Below are positions 23,062 through 29,773 of a stretch of DNA of 32,865 nt, piece by piece. The DNA is from a virus. The notes under the pieces were generated by a model. That model was not told the DNA's origin and ran no database searches. It saw only the letters and a program-made list of their open reading frames with translations. Location: IMG/VR virus record IMGVR_UViG_3300031963_000575, positions 1 to 32,865 of that record. One strand, given 5' to 3'. Position numbers and translations under genes: made by a program. The first letter of the stretch is position 1; the number at the start of each line of letters is the position of its first letter.

Positions 23062-23064
23062 ATA
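23057..23064 (+). promoter_or_regulatory. Perfect late promoter TATAAATA containing upstream stop codon
   Basis: Stop TAA of the 22429 gene is inside the motif. Leader related to those at 19729 and 24979. Confidence 0.8.
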
Positions 23065-23092
23065 CAAGTAAAATTGGTCTCGGAATAAGTTA

Positions 23093-23998
23093 ATGTCTAT
23101 ACTTAGAGCTGATAGTATTCGTAATAGGGAGGGTAGCGGCGCACCTAATTTCCCTAATGGTGCTACCGTTACTGGTGTTATTACTGCTACTAGTTTTGAT
23201 GGAAATTTAACTGGCAATGTAACAGGAACTGTATCAGTTGCAACCAATGCACAGGGTTTAACTGGAACTCCGAATATCACTGTTGGAAACGCAACGATAA
23301 CTGGTGACTTAACAGTTCAAGGAACCACTACTACTATTGATACCGTAAATCTGGTAGTAGAAGATAAGAACATTGGTATCGGAACTACAACCTCTGCATC
23401 AAATACAACGGCAGATGGTGGTGGACTAACAATTTTTGGTGGAGCAGGAGGAGATAAGACTTTAACTTGGGAAAGAGGTAGTAGTTCTTTTGTTTATTCT
23501 GATCCTAATAAGTTCAAGGGTGTTCTAGAAACTGTTGCTGCTGCGACGACTTATAATAGTGGAAACAATCTTGTTCTTGAATTAGATGTAAGAAACGCAA
23601 CGACATATACTTACACTATTCCAACTGGTGCAAATATTGGTATTGTTTCTTTCAAGAATATGCCTGCCTTCACTGGCAATGCAAATGGAACAACCATTAC
23701 TTGCATCTTTACGCAGATGTCATCAACACCAGTAGGAACTGGAAATACAACAGCAACAACTGGTATTGGAATTAACTGCACTGTGATTGGTTATGAAAAT
23801 GGAGCAACAGTTGCTGGTATCTCAACCAGAGCATTAGTTGGTTCTGGAACAACTGTAACTCTATCTTCAACTCCAAATGATAGAGATTTTGTTTCGTTCT
23901 TTGTGCATTATACTGGAGGTACGAATACAACTGCAACAAGTTACCAGGTTTATGCAACAAAGAACGGGGGATTTAGACAAGGTAACGTAGGAGTCTGA
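23093..23998 (+). CDS. Fibre protein, C-terminal subtype 2
   Basis: 301 aa. MSILRADSIRNREGSGAPNF, then VTGVITATSFDGNLTGNVTG, LTGTPNITVGNATITGDLTV, and the module TTTTIDTVNLVVEDKNIGIG with TTADGGGLTIFGG, nearly identical to that in 3400. The C-terminal domain (NNLVLELDVRN ... IGIVSFKNMPAF ... FTQMSSTPVGTGNTT ... DFVSFFVHYTG ... ATKNGGFRQGNVGV) is the same subtype as 3400 and differs from the ETRF...NGGYR type. The partner gene starts 4 nt after the stop. Confidence 0.75.
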   Translation: MSILRADSIRNREGSGAPNFPNGATVTGVITATSFDGNLTGNVTGTVSVATNAQGLTGTPNITVGNATITGDLTVQGTTTTIDTVNLVVEDKNIGIGTTTSASNTTADGGGLTIFGGAGGDKTLTWERGSSSFVYSDPNKFKGVLETVAAATTYNSGNNLVLELDVRNATTYTYTIPTGANIGIVSFKNMPAFTGNANGTTITCIFTQMSSTPVGTGNTTATTGIGINCTVIGYENGATVAGISTRALVGSGTTVTLSSTPNDRDFVSFFVHYTGGTNTTATSYQVYATKNGGFRQGNVGV

Positions 23999-24002
23999 TA
24001 GT

Positions 24003-24911
24003 ATGGCACCGATTTTTACTGGAAGAGCATTTGGGTTTGGTAGAGTTGATGCACCCTCTGGTGGTGGTATTTTTTCCGCCTCTGGTGGTGATATTACTAC
24101 ATTCGGTAGTTGGAAAATACATAGCTTTGTTGTAGGTCAACCAGCACCATATTATAATTTCCAAGTATCTAATACCGTTAGTGCAGAGTGGATTATTGTT
24201 GGTGGCGGTGGTGCTGGTGGTGGTGGTATGGGAGGCGGCGGCGGTGCCGGTGGTTATAGATCTTCAGTTCAGGGTGAAAATTCTGGTGGTGGAGCGTCTG
24301 CTGAACCAACAACAACATTTACCGCTGGTGTTACATACACCATTACTGTTGGAACTGGGGGAATAAAAGCGACAGATAAATCCACACGAGGCGGCAATGG
24401 GAATTCCTCTTCTATTTCGGGACCTAATATTACAACTATCACTTCACCAGGTGGAGGTGGTGGAGGTGCTTATCCAGGTGTTTCAGGATTTAATGGTGGA
24501 TCTGGTGGGGGTGCTGGTGGAGACGCCGGATCTAATTATGGTTCCGGAACTTCAAATCAAGGATATCGTGGTGGATCTGCTAGTGGTAGAGCTGCTGGTG
24601 GAGGAGGTGGTGCCGGTACGGCCGGTTTTGATGCATCAGGTCCAACTACTTGTGGACGTGGTGGAAATGGCGTTACATCAAGTATTACTGGAACATCAAT
24701 AACAAGAGCTGGTGGTGGTGGAGGCGCAGGAGATAATTCGGATGCTGCTCTGGGTGGATCTGGGGGTGGTGGTAATGGATTTGGTGATCCTGGAGATGCA
24801 AGTCCAGGAACTCCAAACACTGGAGGTGGTGGAGGAGGACATTCTTGGAACCCTCCTGGTGTCGGTGGCGCAGGAGGTCCGGGTATTGTAATTATTAGAT
24901 ATACTATATAA
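24003..24911 (+). CDS. Glycine-rich putative adhesin
   Basis: 302 aa. N-terminal peptide MAPIFTGRAFGFGRVDAPSG, very similar to the start of the beta-helix protein at 4370 (SPVFTGITRGVGGFGFGKAS), whose fibre partner is also subtype 2. The glycine-rich domain contains SAEWIIVGGGGAGGGGMGGG, GGGGGAYPGVSGFNGG, GGGAGTAGFDASGPTTCGRG and the final strand GGPGIVIIRYTI. Predicted tip adhesin of the fibre encoded just upstream. Confidence 0.8.
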   Translation: MAPIFTGRAFGFGRVDAPSGGGIFSASGGDITTFGSWKIHSFVVGQPAPYYNFQVSNTVSAEWIIVGGGGAGGGGMGGGGGAGGYRSSVQGENSGGGASAEPTTTFTAGVTYTITVGTGGIKATDKSTRGGNGNSSSISGPNITTITSPGGGGGGAYPGVSGFNGGSGGGAGGDAGSNYGSGTSNQGYRGGSASGRAAGGGGGAGTAGFDASGPTTCGRGGNGVTSSITGTSITRAGGGGGAGDNSDAALGGSGGGGNGFGDPGDASPGTPNTGGGGGGHSWNPPGVGGAGGPGIVIIRYTI

Positions 24912-24974
24912 AATCTAATATAACATTCTAAACAAGAGTGTTTATGATATAAACTCATACAACTAACTTCATTG

Positions 24975-24985
24975 TATAATAAATA
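24975..24985 (+). promoter_or_regulatory. Composite TATAATAAATA promoter
   Basis: TATAAT (24975-24980) overlaps ATAAATA (24979-24985), as at 16958. Leader to the ATG at 25014 matches those at 19729 and 23057. A small hairpin GTTTAT-GAT-ATAAAC lies upstream (24940-24954). Confidence 0.65.
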
Positions 24986-25013
24986 CAGATAATACTGGTA
25001 GAAGGATAGTTTA

Positions 25014-25919
25014 ATGTCCAGGATTAGAGCTGATAAACTTGTTGATAGATTAGGAACTGGTGGACCTAGATTTCCAAATGGTATTGCCGATGGGTTTAGT
25101 GTCACTGGTGTTGTAACTGCTACTAGTTTCACTGGCGATGTAACTGGTAATGTAACTGGAACTCTCGCAGGCAATGTATCTGGTAATGTCACAGGTAATG
25201 TAACTGGAAACCTCACAGGTAATGTAACTGGCAACGCTACCGGACTTTCTGGATCTCCAAATATTACAGTAGGAAATATCACAGGATCGGCAGCAACATT
25301 TACAAATTTGACTGTAAATGGTACTCAAACTATAATCAATACAACCAATTTAGAAATCACAGATCCATTAGTTGGCATTGGTTCTGGAAATACAACTGAT
25401 GCACAAGCAGATGGTGATGGTATTCAGATTTATGGTACAACAAATAAAACACTAACTTATAATAATACTAAAAAAGGATTTGAAACTAATGTTGCTTGGG
25501 CAACTACTGAAACTAGATTTATCAGTGTTGCAGAAAAGCATATAATTACAAATGGAAATACAGTTACTTTAACTTACAACGGAGCATCATCAAACATTGG
25601 ATTAACAACTAATCCAACAGGAGATATTACACTCGCAGTTGTTGGCATTCCAACTTCAAGTGATTTTGATAGTCATACAATCACTTTCAATGTATTTGTA
25701 AATCAGACAGGCACGGCAAGATCTTGTACTGCTGTTACTCTTAATGGATTTAATGCTACCATTCGTTGGGCTGGTGGTTCATTAGCAAATGCAATCTCTG
25801 GTGTAACAACTACAAGTGGAATGGATATTTATAGTTTCACTGGTATTAATACTGTTGGTTCTGCAAGTACAACAGCAAATTATTACTTGATGGGTGTAGT
25901 TAATGGAGGTTACAGATGA
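25014..25919 (+). CDS. Fibre protein, C-terminal subtype 1, with expanded GN(V/L)T repeats
   Basis: 301 aa. MSRIRADKLVDRLGTGGPRF, VTGVVTATSFTG, then a 38-residue run of four-residue T-G-N-x units (residues ~40-77), LSGSPNITVGNITGSAATFT, the NTTNLEITDPLVGIGSGNTT module related to 3400 and 23093, and a C-terminal domain from TETRFISVAEKHIITNGNTV to VVNGGYR. The tip domain is closest to the truncated first gene of the window. Overlaps its glycine-rich partner by 4 nt (ATGA). Confidence 0.8.
   Translation: MSRIRADKLVDRLGTGGPRFPNGIADGFSVTGVVTATSFTGDVTGNVTGTLAGNVSGNVTGNVTGNLTGNVTGNATGLSGSPNITVGNITGSAATFTNLTVNGTQTIINTTNLEITDPLVGIGSGNTTDAQADGDGIQIYGTTNKTLTYNNTKKGFETNVAWATTETRFISVAEKHIITNGNTVTLTYNGASSNIGLTTNPTGDITLAVVGIPTSSDFDSHTITFNVFVNQTGTARSCTAVTLNGFNATIRWAGGSLANAISGVTTTSGMDIYSFTGINTVGSASTTANYYLMGVVNGGYR
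25131..25244 (+). repeat. Expanded 12-nt repeat encoding T-G-N-(V/L/A) units
   Basis: About nine and a half degenerate 12-nt units in frame. The homologous repeat at 8631 has about four, so the array length differs between paralogues. Confidence 0.8.
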
Positions 25920-27331
25920 GTCCTATTTTATCAAGAACTGGTGGTGGGGGTGGATTTTCTTTCGGATTTGGAAGAAAGAGGTATGTAGCACCTGTTGGTG
26001 GTGCTGTCGGTGGTGGACCTTTTTCTGCAACTGGTGGAACAAAAACAACGGTAGGAAGTTATACATATCATGATTTTGCCAGTTCTGGTCCAAATCCTTT
26101 TGTAACCACTGGAGGTCCAAAAGCAGCATATATATTACTGATTGGAGGTGGTGGTGGCGGTTCTTATAATCCTCCTGGTGATGGTGGACAAGCTGGTGGC
26201 GGTGCGGGTGGTGTAATAATTGCACCTTTAACTTTAACCTCAGGATCATATGATGTTGTTGTGGGAGGAGGAGGTGCTGGAGGTTCAGGATCATTATCTA
26301 ATTCACCTGGTTCAAATGGTAGCAATTCAACTTTTGGACCTGATTGGGTTGCTCAGGGGGGAGGTAGAGGATTAAATTACACACCAAGTCCACTTACAAC
26401 TCAAGGTGGTTCTCCTGGTGGAACATATGGCAATTCAATATCTCCATTAAATCAAGTTAACAATCCAGCATTACCCACTAATTCTAATATCTTCGGATTG
26501 GGAAATCAAGGTGGACCCTCCTCTTCAGGGGGTCCCGGGTTCGGAGGTGGTGGAGGAGGAGGTGCTGGTGGGGCAGGAATCCAAGGACAACCAGATCAAC
26601 CTGGTGTTGGTGGCGCAGGTCTTCCTACAACACCTATTTCTTGGTTAAACGCAACTCCATTTTTCTCTCCAACTTCTCAATTTTTTGCTGGCGGCGGCGG
26701 AGGTGCATCTAGGGTAGGAAGTTCTAGTGGTGGATCTGGTGGCGGTGGCGTAGGAAATCATGGCGGCACCGGTGGTAACGGAGTTGCAAACACCGGATCT
26801 GGTGGCGGTGGTGGTGGCGGTTCCGGAGGTAGTGGGGGATCTGGGAGAGTTATTGTTGCTTATCTAACTGGAACAGATTCACCACTATCATGCACCACTG
26901 CAACTGGACCTATTCCTGGTAGTAGTATAACGTATTCAATAAATGGTGGTCCATTTACTGCTTGGGGTGGGAGTGCAACTAATCTAGCTGGTGGATATTA
27001 TGAAATATCATCTGGTTGGACAACTATTGCTTGGAGATTTGCTTTGGCAACACCCATGTGTGCCCAGGCATTGAAAGTTTCTTGGATTACTGGTAATGGT
27101 CCAGCAACAGCACCAAAACCTGGTTATTTCTATATCAACGATGTATCTGGGACTCAATTCCCCTACATTTACACTCCAGATTATCAAGGAAAGACAAATC
27201 TTGGAGAGATAAAAACCATATCTTCGTTTACAATGGTTATCAGCGGATCAAATGGAGGAAACACTGGTTTAATAGGAGATAGTAGTGGTGCTCAATATGG
27301 ATTTACAATCAATGGTTACCAACTAAGATAA
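25916..27331 (+). CDS. Glycine-rich putative adhesin with extra C-terminal domain
   Basis: 471 aa. Starts in an ATGA overlap with the fibre gene. N-terminal peptide MSPILSRTGGGGGFSFGFGR combines the S-P-I-L-S-R and G-F-G-F-G-R features of the two partner classes. The glycine-rich domain (~37-318) contains AAYILLIGGGGGGSYNPPGD and ends SGGSGRVIVAYLTG, the usual end of such proteins. Uniquely it continues for ~150 residues (SPLSCTTATGPIPGSSITYS, INGGPFTAWGGSA, YYEISSGWTTIAWRFALATP, GYFYINDVSGTQFPYIYTPD, GAQYGFTINGYQLR), a beta-rich, aromatic domain that I do not recognise; it could be a carbohydrate- or receptor-binding module. Confidence 0.8.
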   Translation: MSPILSRTGGGGGFSFGFGRKRYVAPVGGAVGGGPFSATGGTKTTVGSYTYHDFASSGPNPFVTTGGPKAAYILLIGGGGGGSYNPPGDGGQAGGGAGGVIIAPLTLTSGSYDVVVGGGGAGGSGSLSNSPGSNGSNSTFGPDWVAQGGGRGLNYTPSPLTTQGGSPGGTYGNSISPLNQVNNPALPTNSNIFGLGNQGGPSSSGGPGFGGGGGGGAGGAGIQGQPDQPGVGGAGLPTTPISWLNATPFFSPTSQFFAGGGGGASRVGSSSGGSGGGGVGNHGGTGGNGVANTGSGGGGGGGSGGSGGSGRVIVAYLTGTDSPLSCTTATGPIPGSSITYSINGGPFTAWGGSATNLAGGYYEISSGWTTIAWRFALATPMCAQALKVSWITGNGPATAPKPGYFYINDVSGTQFPYIYTPDYQGKTNLGEIKTISSFTMVISGSNGGNTGLIGDSSGAQYGFTINGYQLR

Positions 27332-27334
27332 ATC

Positions 27335-27363
27335 TTGCATATCTAATAAATTGATGCTATGAT
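27335..27363 (+). promoter_or_regulatory. Sigma70-like promoter with extended -10
   Basis: TTGCAT (27335-27340), 17-nt spacer, TATGAT (27358-27363) preceded by TG (27355-27356). It lies 9 nt before the ATG at 27373; no late motif is present. Confidence 0.6.
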
Positions 27364-27372
27364 TTTTATTTT

Positions 27373-27936
27373 ATGAGTAACTTTGATACATTGTTTCCTA
27401 CAATCATTTATAAAAAAGATAATCCAAAACTTATCAGCGAAAGCATAAAAATCATAGCAAAAAGAATATGTTTTGAACAGGGAGACTATGCATTTCAATC
27501 GAAGTGCATTTCTACTATAAAAAATAATAGTAACATTTTAGAATTACCTGATTTTTATAGAGTAAAAAAATCAGTAGAAGAATCAATAAAGGAATATTGT
27601 AAATATATGAAATTTGATATGAATCAATCATATCAAATTAAAAGTAGTTGGTTAAATTATTATCAACCAGGTATGTATCAAGAAACTCACATTCATCACA
27701 ATTCTTTATTATCTGGGGTTGTTTATATAATTGGTAGTGGACTGGCAGATTTTTACGTAAAGTCACCAATTGTAGATCATCAACCAATACTACCAAATTT
27801 CCAAGATAATAATTCTTTCGAAAATTATAATTATGAAACTTTAGATGGAAGAATATTGATTTTTATGAGTTCAACTTTTCATGCAACTCGACCTACTGAT
27901 AGAGAAAAAATTAGTTTATCTTTTAATATCATATGA
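27373..27936 (+). CDS. 2OG-Fe(II) oxygenase-fold protein (subfamily with H-x-H)
   Basis: 187 aa. N-terminal LFPTIIYKKD is typical of this oxygenase subfamily. The metal region reads YQETHIHHNSLLSGVVYIIG (H106, H108, H109), then DGRILIFMSSTFHATRPTDR (distal H170, R177) and ISLSFNII. As in the gene at 7665 there is no H-x-D/E, so the metal site is unusual or the protein inactive as an oxygenase. AT-rich like the sulfotransferase. It begins the early/middle block behind a sigma70-like promoter directly after the last glycine-rich gene. Confidence 0.7.
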   Translation: MSNFDTLFPTIIYKKDNPKLISESIKIIAKRICFEQGDYAFQSKCISTIKNNSNILELPDFYRVKKSVEESIKEYCKYMKFDMNQSYQIKSSWLNYYQPGMYQETHIHHNSLLSGVVYIIGSGLADFYVKSPIVDHQPILPNFQDNNSFENYNYETLDGRILIFMSSTFHATRPTDREKISLSFNII

Positions 27937-27992
27937 ATATGATAGTATAATATTTTAAATTCGGATAAAATTAAATATATTTCGCAAAATTT

Positions 27993-28019
27993 TTGCATTC
28001 CCATAAACTTCTATATAAT
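27993..28019 (+). promoter_or_regulatory. Sigma70-like promoter for the glutaredoxin gene
   Basis: TTGCAT (27993-27998), 15-nt spacer, TATAAT (28014-28019). A perfect palindrome GCAAAA-T-TTTTGC (27984-27996) overlaps the -35 region; GCAAAATTTTTG recurs at 29681. Confidence 0.5.
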
Positions 28020-28037
28020 AAAAACAAAACGACACAT

Positions 28038-28274
28038 ATGAATTTCACAGTTTATTCGAAACCAGGTTGTCCATACTGCGATAAGGTCAAACAAGTATTG
28101 GACTTGACAGAACAGAAGTATGTGATGTATACTTTAAACCAAGACTTTACCAGAGAAGAATTTTACGCAGAGTTTGGTGAAGGATCTACATTTCCACAAG
28201 TAATTTGTAATGATAAAAAGTTAGGAGGATGCGTTGACACAATCAAATTCCTCAAAGAGAACCAAATCGTCTGA
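28038..28274 (+). CDS. Glutaredoxin
   Basis: 78 aa from the ATG; an in-frame TTG 45 nt upstream lies in the promoter and is rejected. C11-P-Y-C14 redox motif in YSKPGCPYCDK, cis-proline P53 in TFPQV, and the glutathione-binding GGCVD (63-67) are all present, so it is a complete dithiol glutaredoxin. Its role is thiol-disulfide exchange, probably reducing phage or host ribonucleotide reductase; that pairing is inferred, since no reductase is in the window. Small glutaredoxins are common in T4-like cyanophages. Confidence 0.9.
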   Translation: MNFTVYSKPGCPYCDKVKQVLDLTEQKYVMYTLNQDFTREEFYAEFGEGSTFPQVICNDKKLGGCVDTIKFLKENQIV

Positions 28275-28485
28275 TGAGACCCTAAATAAAAAGGAAGACC
28301 ACTTTAATCGTGGTGTTGAACTCATACTTAATGGAGGCAAAAAGAAGCAAACACACCCATTCCATATCATTTTTGAAAAGATGGTTTGCTTCTTCAATCG
28401 GGAAGTAACTATCTATTTTGAATTTTCCTTTCATTCAAGGAAGAAAAAAGTAGTTTCCCGGAGAAAAAGAAATGTTAGCAGTTAG
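28234..28485 (+). CDS. Possible small protein starting at TTG
   Basis: 83 codons if TTG at 28234 is used; AGGAGG (28223-28228) lies 5 nt upstream, although those bases also encode the conserved Gly-Gly of glutaredoxin. The translation (KKEDHFNRGVELILNGGKKK, THPFHIIFEKMVCFFNREVT, IYFEFSFHSRKKKVV) looks protein-like, with alternating hydrophobic residues in a strand before a basic end. No ATG is available upstream of residue 49. It overlaps glutaredoxin by 41 nt and the next gene by 14 nt. I do not recognise a function. Confidence 0.45.
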   Translation: MTQSNSSKRTKSSDETLNKKEDHFNRGVELILNGGKKKQTHPFHIIFEKMVCFFNREVTIYFEFSFHSRKKKVVSRRKRNVSS

Positions 28486-28702
28486 TCTAGTATTCGGTTC
28501 ATTCCTAACCGTTTTATTTCTTATAGTGGGACTTATAGGTGGTTGGGTAGCAAGAGAATATATGATGAACTATCGGGAAATTCCAAGACCTCATCCGGAA
28601 ATGTTTGACTCCCAAGGAAATCTTATACCTGACGAAGTAATTGCATTTAATTTTGAGAACTATTATGACGACAACGAAGAAGACGACGGCAGCGACGACT
28701 AA
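28472..28702 (+). CDS. Small membrane protein with acidic tail
   Basis: 76 aa. Residues ~2-27 (AVSLVFGSFLTVLFLIVGLI) form one transmembrane helix; the rest is soluble with IPRPHPEMFDSQGNLIPDEV and ends in an acidic run (DDNEEDDGSDD). The N-in or N-out orientation is not certain; the arginine after the helix suggests the C-terminus is cytoplasmic. Function unknown; similar small membrane proteins are frequent in cyanophage early regions. Overlaps the next gene by 38 nt. Confidence 0.7.
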   Translation: MLAVSLVFGSFLTVLFLIVGLIGGWVAREYMMNYREIPRPHPEMFDSQGNLIPDEVIAFNFENYYDDNEEDDGSDD

Positions 28703-29297
28703 GACTAAAACGACTGCCACCAAAAAACCAGCGGCACCAAAAGCAACGGTAATTGCAGAATCCATTCCAGAACTTCCTGCAAATCCTTTTATCTTTGAGA
28801 TTTTCAATGCCGCTTCAAAACAAAGAAGCAACGCAAAGAAGGTGGAGGTACTTCAAAAGTATGCTCATCCTGCACTAAAAGCATTGTTCATTTGGAACTT
28901 TGACGAAACTATTACATCAGCACTTCCTCCTGGTGATGTCCCTTATGCTGCTGTCGATGAGATGGACTCTTTCAAAGGAACTTTGAGTGAGAAGATTGCA
29001 GATGCAGTCGGTAAGATGGAAGAACTTGGTTCTAATTCACTTGGGTCACAAGATCAGGGACGTTCTTCTATTCGTAAAGAATATTCAAAGTTTTATAATT
29101 TCATCAAAGGTGGAAATGATGGACTGAGTTCTCTTCGTAGAGAAACAATGTTCATTAATCTACTTCAAGGTCTTCATCCACTTGAAGCAGAAATCATCTG
29201 CCTTGTAAAGGATAAGAATCTGGAAACAAAATATAAAATCACCAAAGAAGTTGTTTCGGAAGCATATCCCGATATTATTTGGGGAGGTCGTTCCTGA
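28665..29297 (+). CDS. Conserved T4-like phage protein (DUF6433-like)
   Basis: 210 aa from the ATG at 28665; upstream in-frame codons overlap the membrane protein further. The first ~25 residues are Thr/Lys-rich and low in complexity, followed by LPANPFIFEIFNAASKQRSN, EVLQKYAHPALKALFIWNFD, SALPPGDVPYAA and RETMFINLLQGLHPLEAEII then CLVKDKNLETKYKIT. The LP-x-G-x-x-PY segment, the FI-x-LL-x-x-x-x-x-x-EA region and the KDK-x-L-x-x-x-Y-x-I-T end match a conserved family of unknown function in T4-like phages. No enzymatic motif seen. Confidence 0.7.
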   Translation: MTTTKKTTAATTKTKTTATKKPAAPKATVIAESIPELPANPFIFEIFNAASKQRSNAKKVEVLQKYAHPALKALFIWNFDETITSALPPGDVPYAAVDEMDSFKGTLSEKIADAVGKMEELGSNSLGSQDQGRSSIRKEYSKFYNFIKGGNDGLSSLRRETMFINLLQGLHPLEAEIICLVKDKNLETKYKITKEVVSEAYPDIIWGGRS

Positions 29298-29299
29298 AT

Positions 29300-29653
29300 A
29301 TGAGTCAACATAATGATGTAATTGAGAGAGAAAAAACCACAAAAAAGCATATGGATCATTGGACACCAGCAGAGAAGGAAACTTGTAAGTCACGATACGG
29401 TTGTGATATTCTGATCGAGAATGGTTCATATGCTGATGTGTGTACAAAAGATGCACCGAATGATGCATACATTATCAAGTATCTTGTAGATGATAAGATC
29501 TGTTTTGATTTAACCAGAGGTGGGCGTATCAAACTATTTGATATGTACTGGGATAAGTTTCGTAGTAACTTGAAGAGTATTGACTTCGGACATGGTAGAG
29601 TCAATCCAAAACTCTGGGGATATCAAGCACCCCAAAAGAAAAAGCGGAAGTGA
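29300..29653 (+). CDS. Hypothetical conserved-type phage protein
   Basis: 117 aa from the ATG at 29300, 2 nt after the upstream stop; an upstream TTG (29279) is less likely because it overlaps the previous gene. Contains HWTPAEKETCKSRYGCDILI, DAYIIKYLVDDKICFDLTRG and KLFDMYWDKFRSNLKSIDFG, and a basic C-terminus QKKKRK. Two cysteines (C29, C35) and C48 could be structural, but no zinc-ribbon spacing is evident. Function unknown; probably co-transcribed with the gene before it. Confidence 0.65.
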   Translation: MSQHNDVIEREKTTKKHMDHWTPAEKETCKSRYGCDILIENGSYADVCTKDAPNDAYIIKYLVDDKICFDLTRGGRIKLFDMYWDKFRSNLKSIDFGHGRVNPKLWGYQAPQKKKRK

Positions 29654-29677
29654 TTTCCCAGATCGGGGGAAAATTTT
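29654..29677 (+). terminator. Possible intrinsic terminator
   Basis: TTTCCC-AGATCGG-GGGAAA followed by ATTTT directly after the stop of the 29300 gene. It overlaps the 12-bp palindrome GGAAAATTTTCC (29668-29679). Confidence 0.4.
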
Positions 29678-29734
29678 CCGGCAAAATTTTTGATTCTTAA
29701 AGTTTTCTAAAACTGTATAAAAAATTACAAAATA

Positions 29735-29772
29735 TTGTTGATAAATACGATCAACAAGGGTATAATACCCTT
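29735..29772 (+). promoter_or_regulatory. Palindromic sigma70 promoter with embedded late motif
   Basis: TTGATA (29738-29743), 17-nt spacer, TATAAT (29761-29766). The -35 lies within the inverted repeat TTGTTGAT / ATCAACAA (29735-29742, 29750-29757), which also spans GATAAATA (29740-29747). The -10 lies within AAGGGTA-TAA-TACCCTT (29756-29772). Transcription from this -10 would start at about 29773, the first base of the riboswitch-like RNA. Confidence 0.75.
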
Positions 29773-29773
29773 A

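Noticed and set aside
25131-25244. CRISPR-like array
   Set aside because: The repeats are 12 nt, contiguous, in frame in a fibre gene and have no spacers.
27993-28037. TTG start 45 nt upstream of the glutaredoxin ATG
   Set aside because: It would add residues translated from the promoter and the palindrome; the ATG gives the normal glutaredoxin N-terminus.
28282-28288. CTAAATA late-type motif between glutaredoxin and the membrane protein gene
   Set aside because: It lies within the possible coding frame starting at 28234 and in an early-type region; it may be chance in an AT-rich stretch.
28331-28408. 25-codon ATG frame in the glutaredoxin-membrane protein gap
   Set aside because: Too short to support, no clear RBS, and it overlaps the more protein-like frame starting at 28234.
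28514-28831. Antisense frame of 105 codons across the membrane protein and DUF6433-like genes
   Set aside because: Opposite to all other genes, no promoter or RBS, and both sense genes are well supported.
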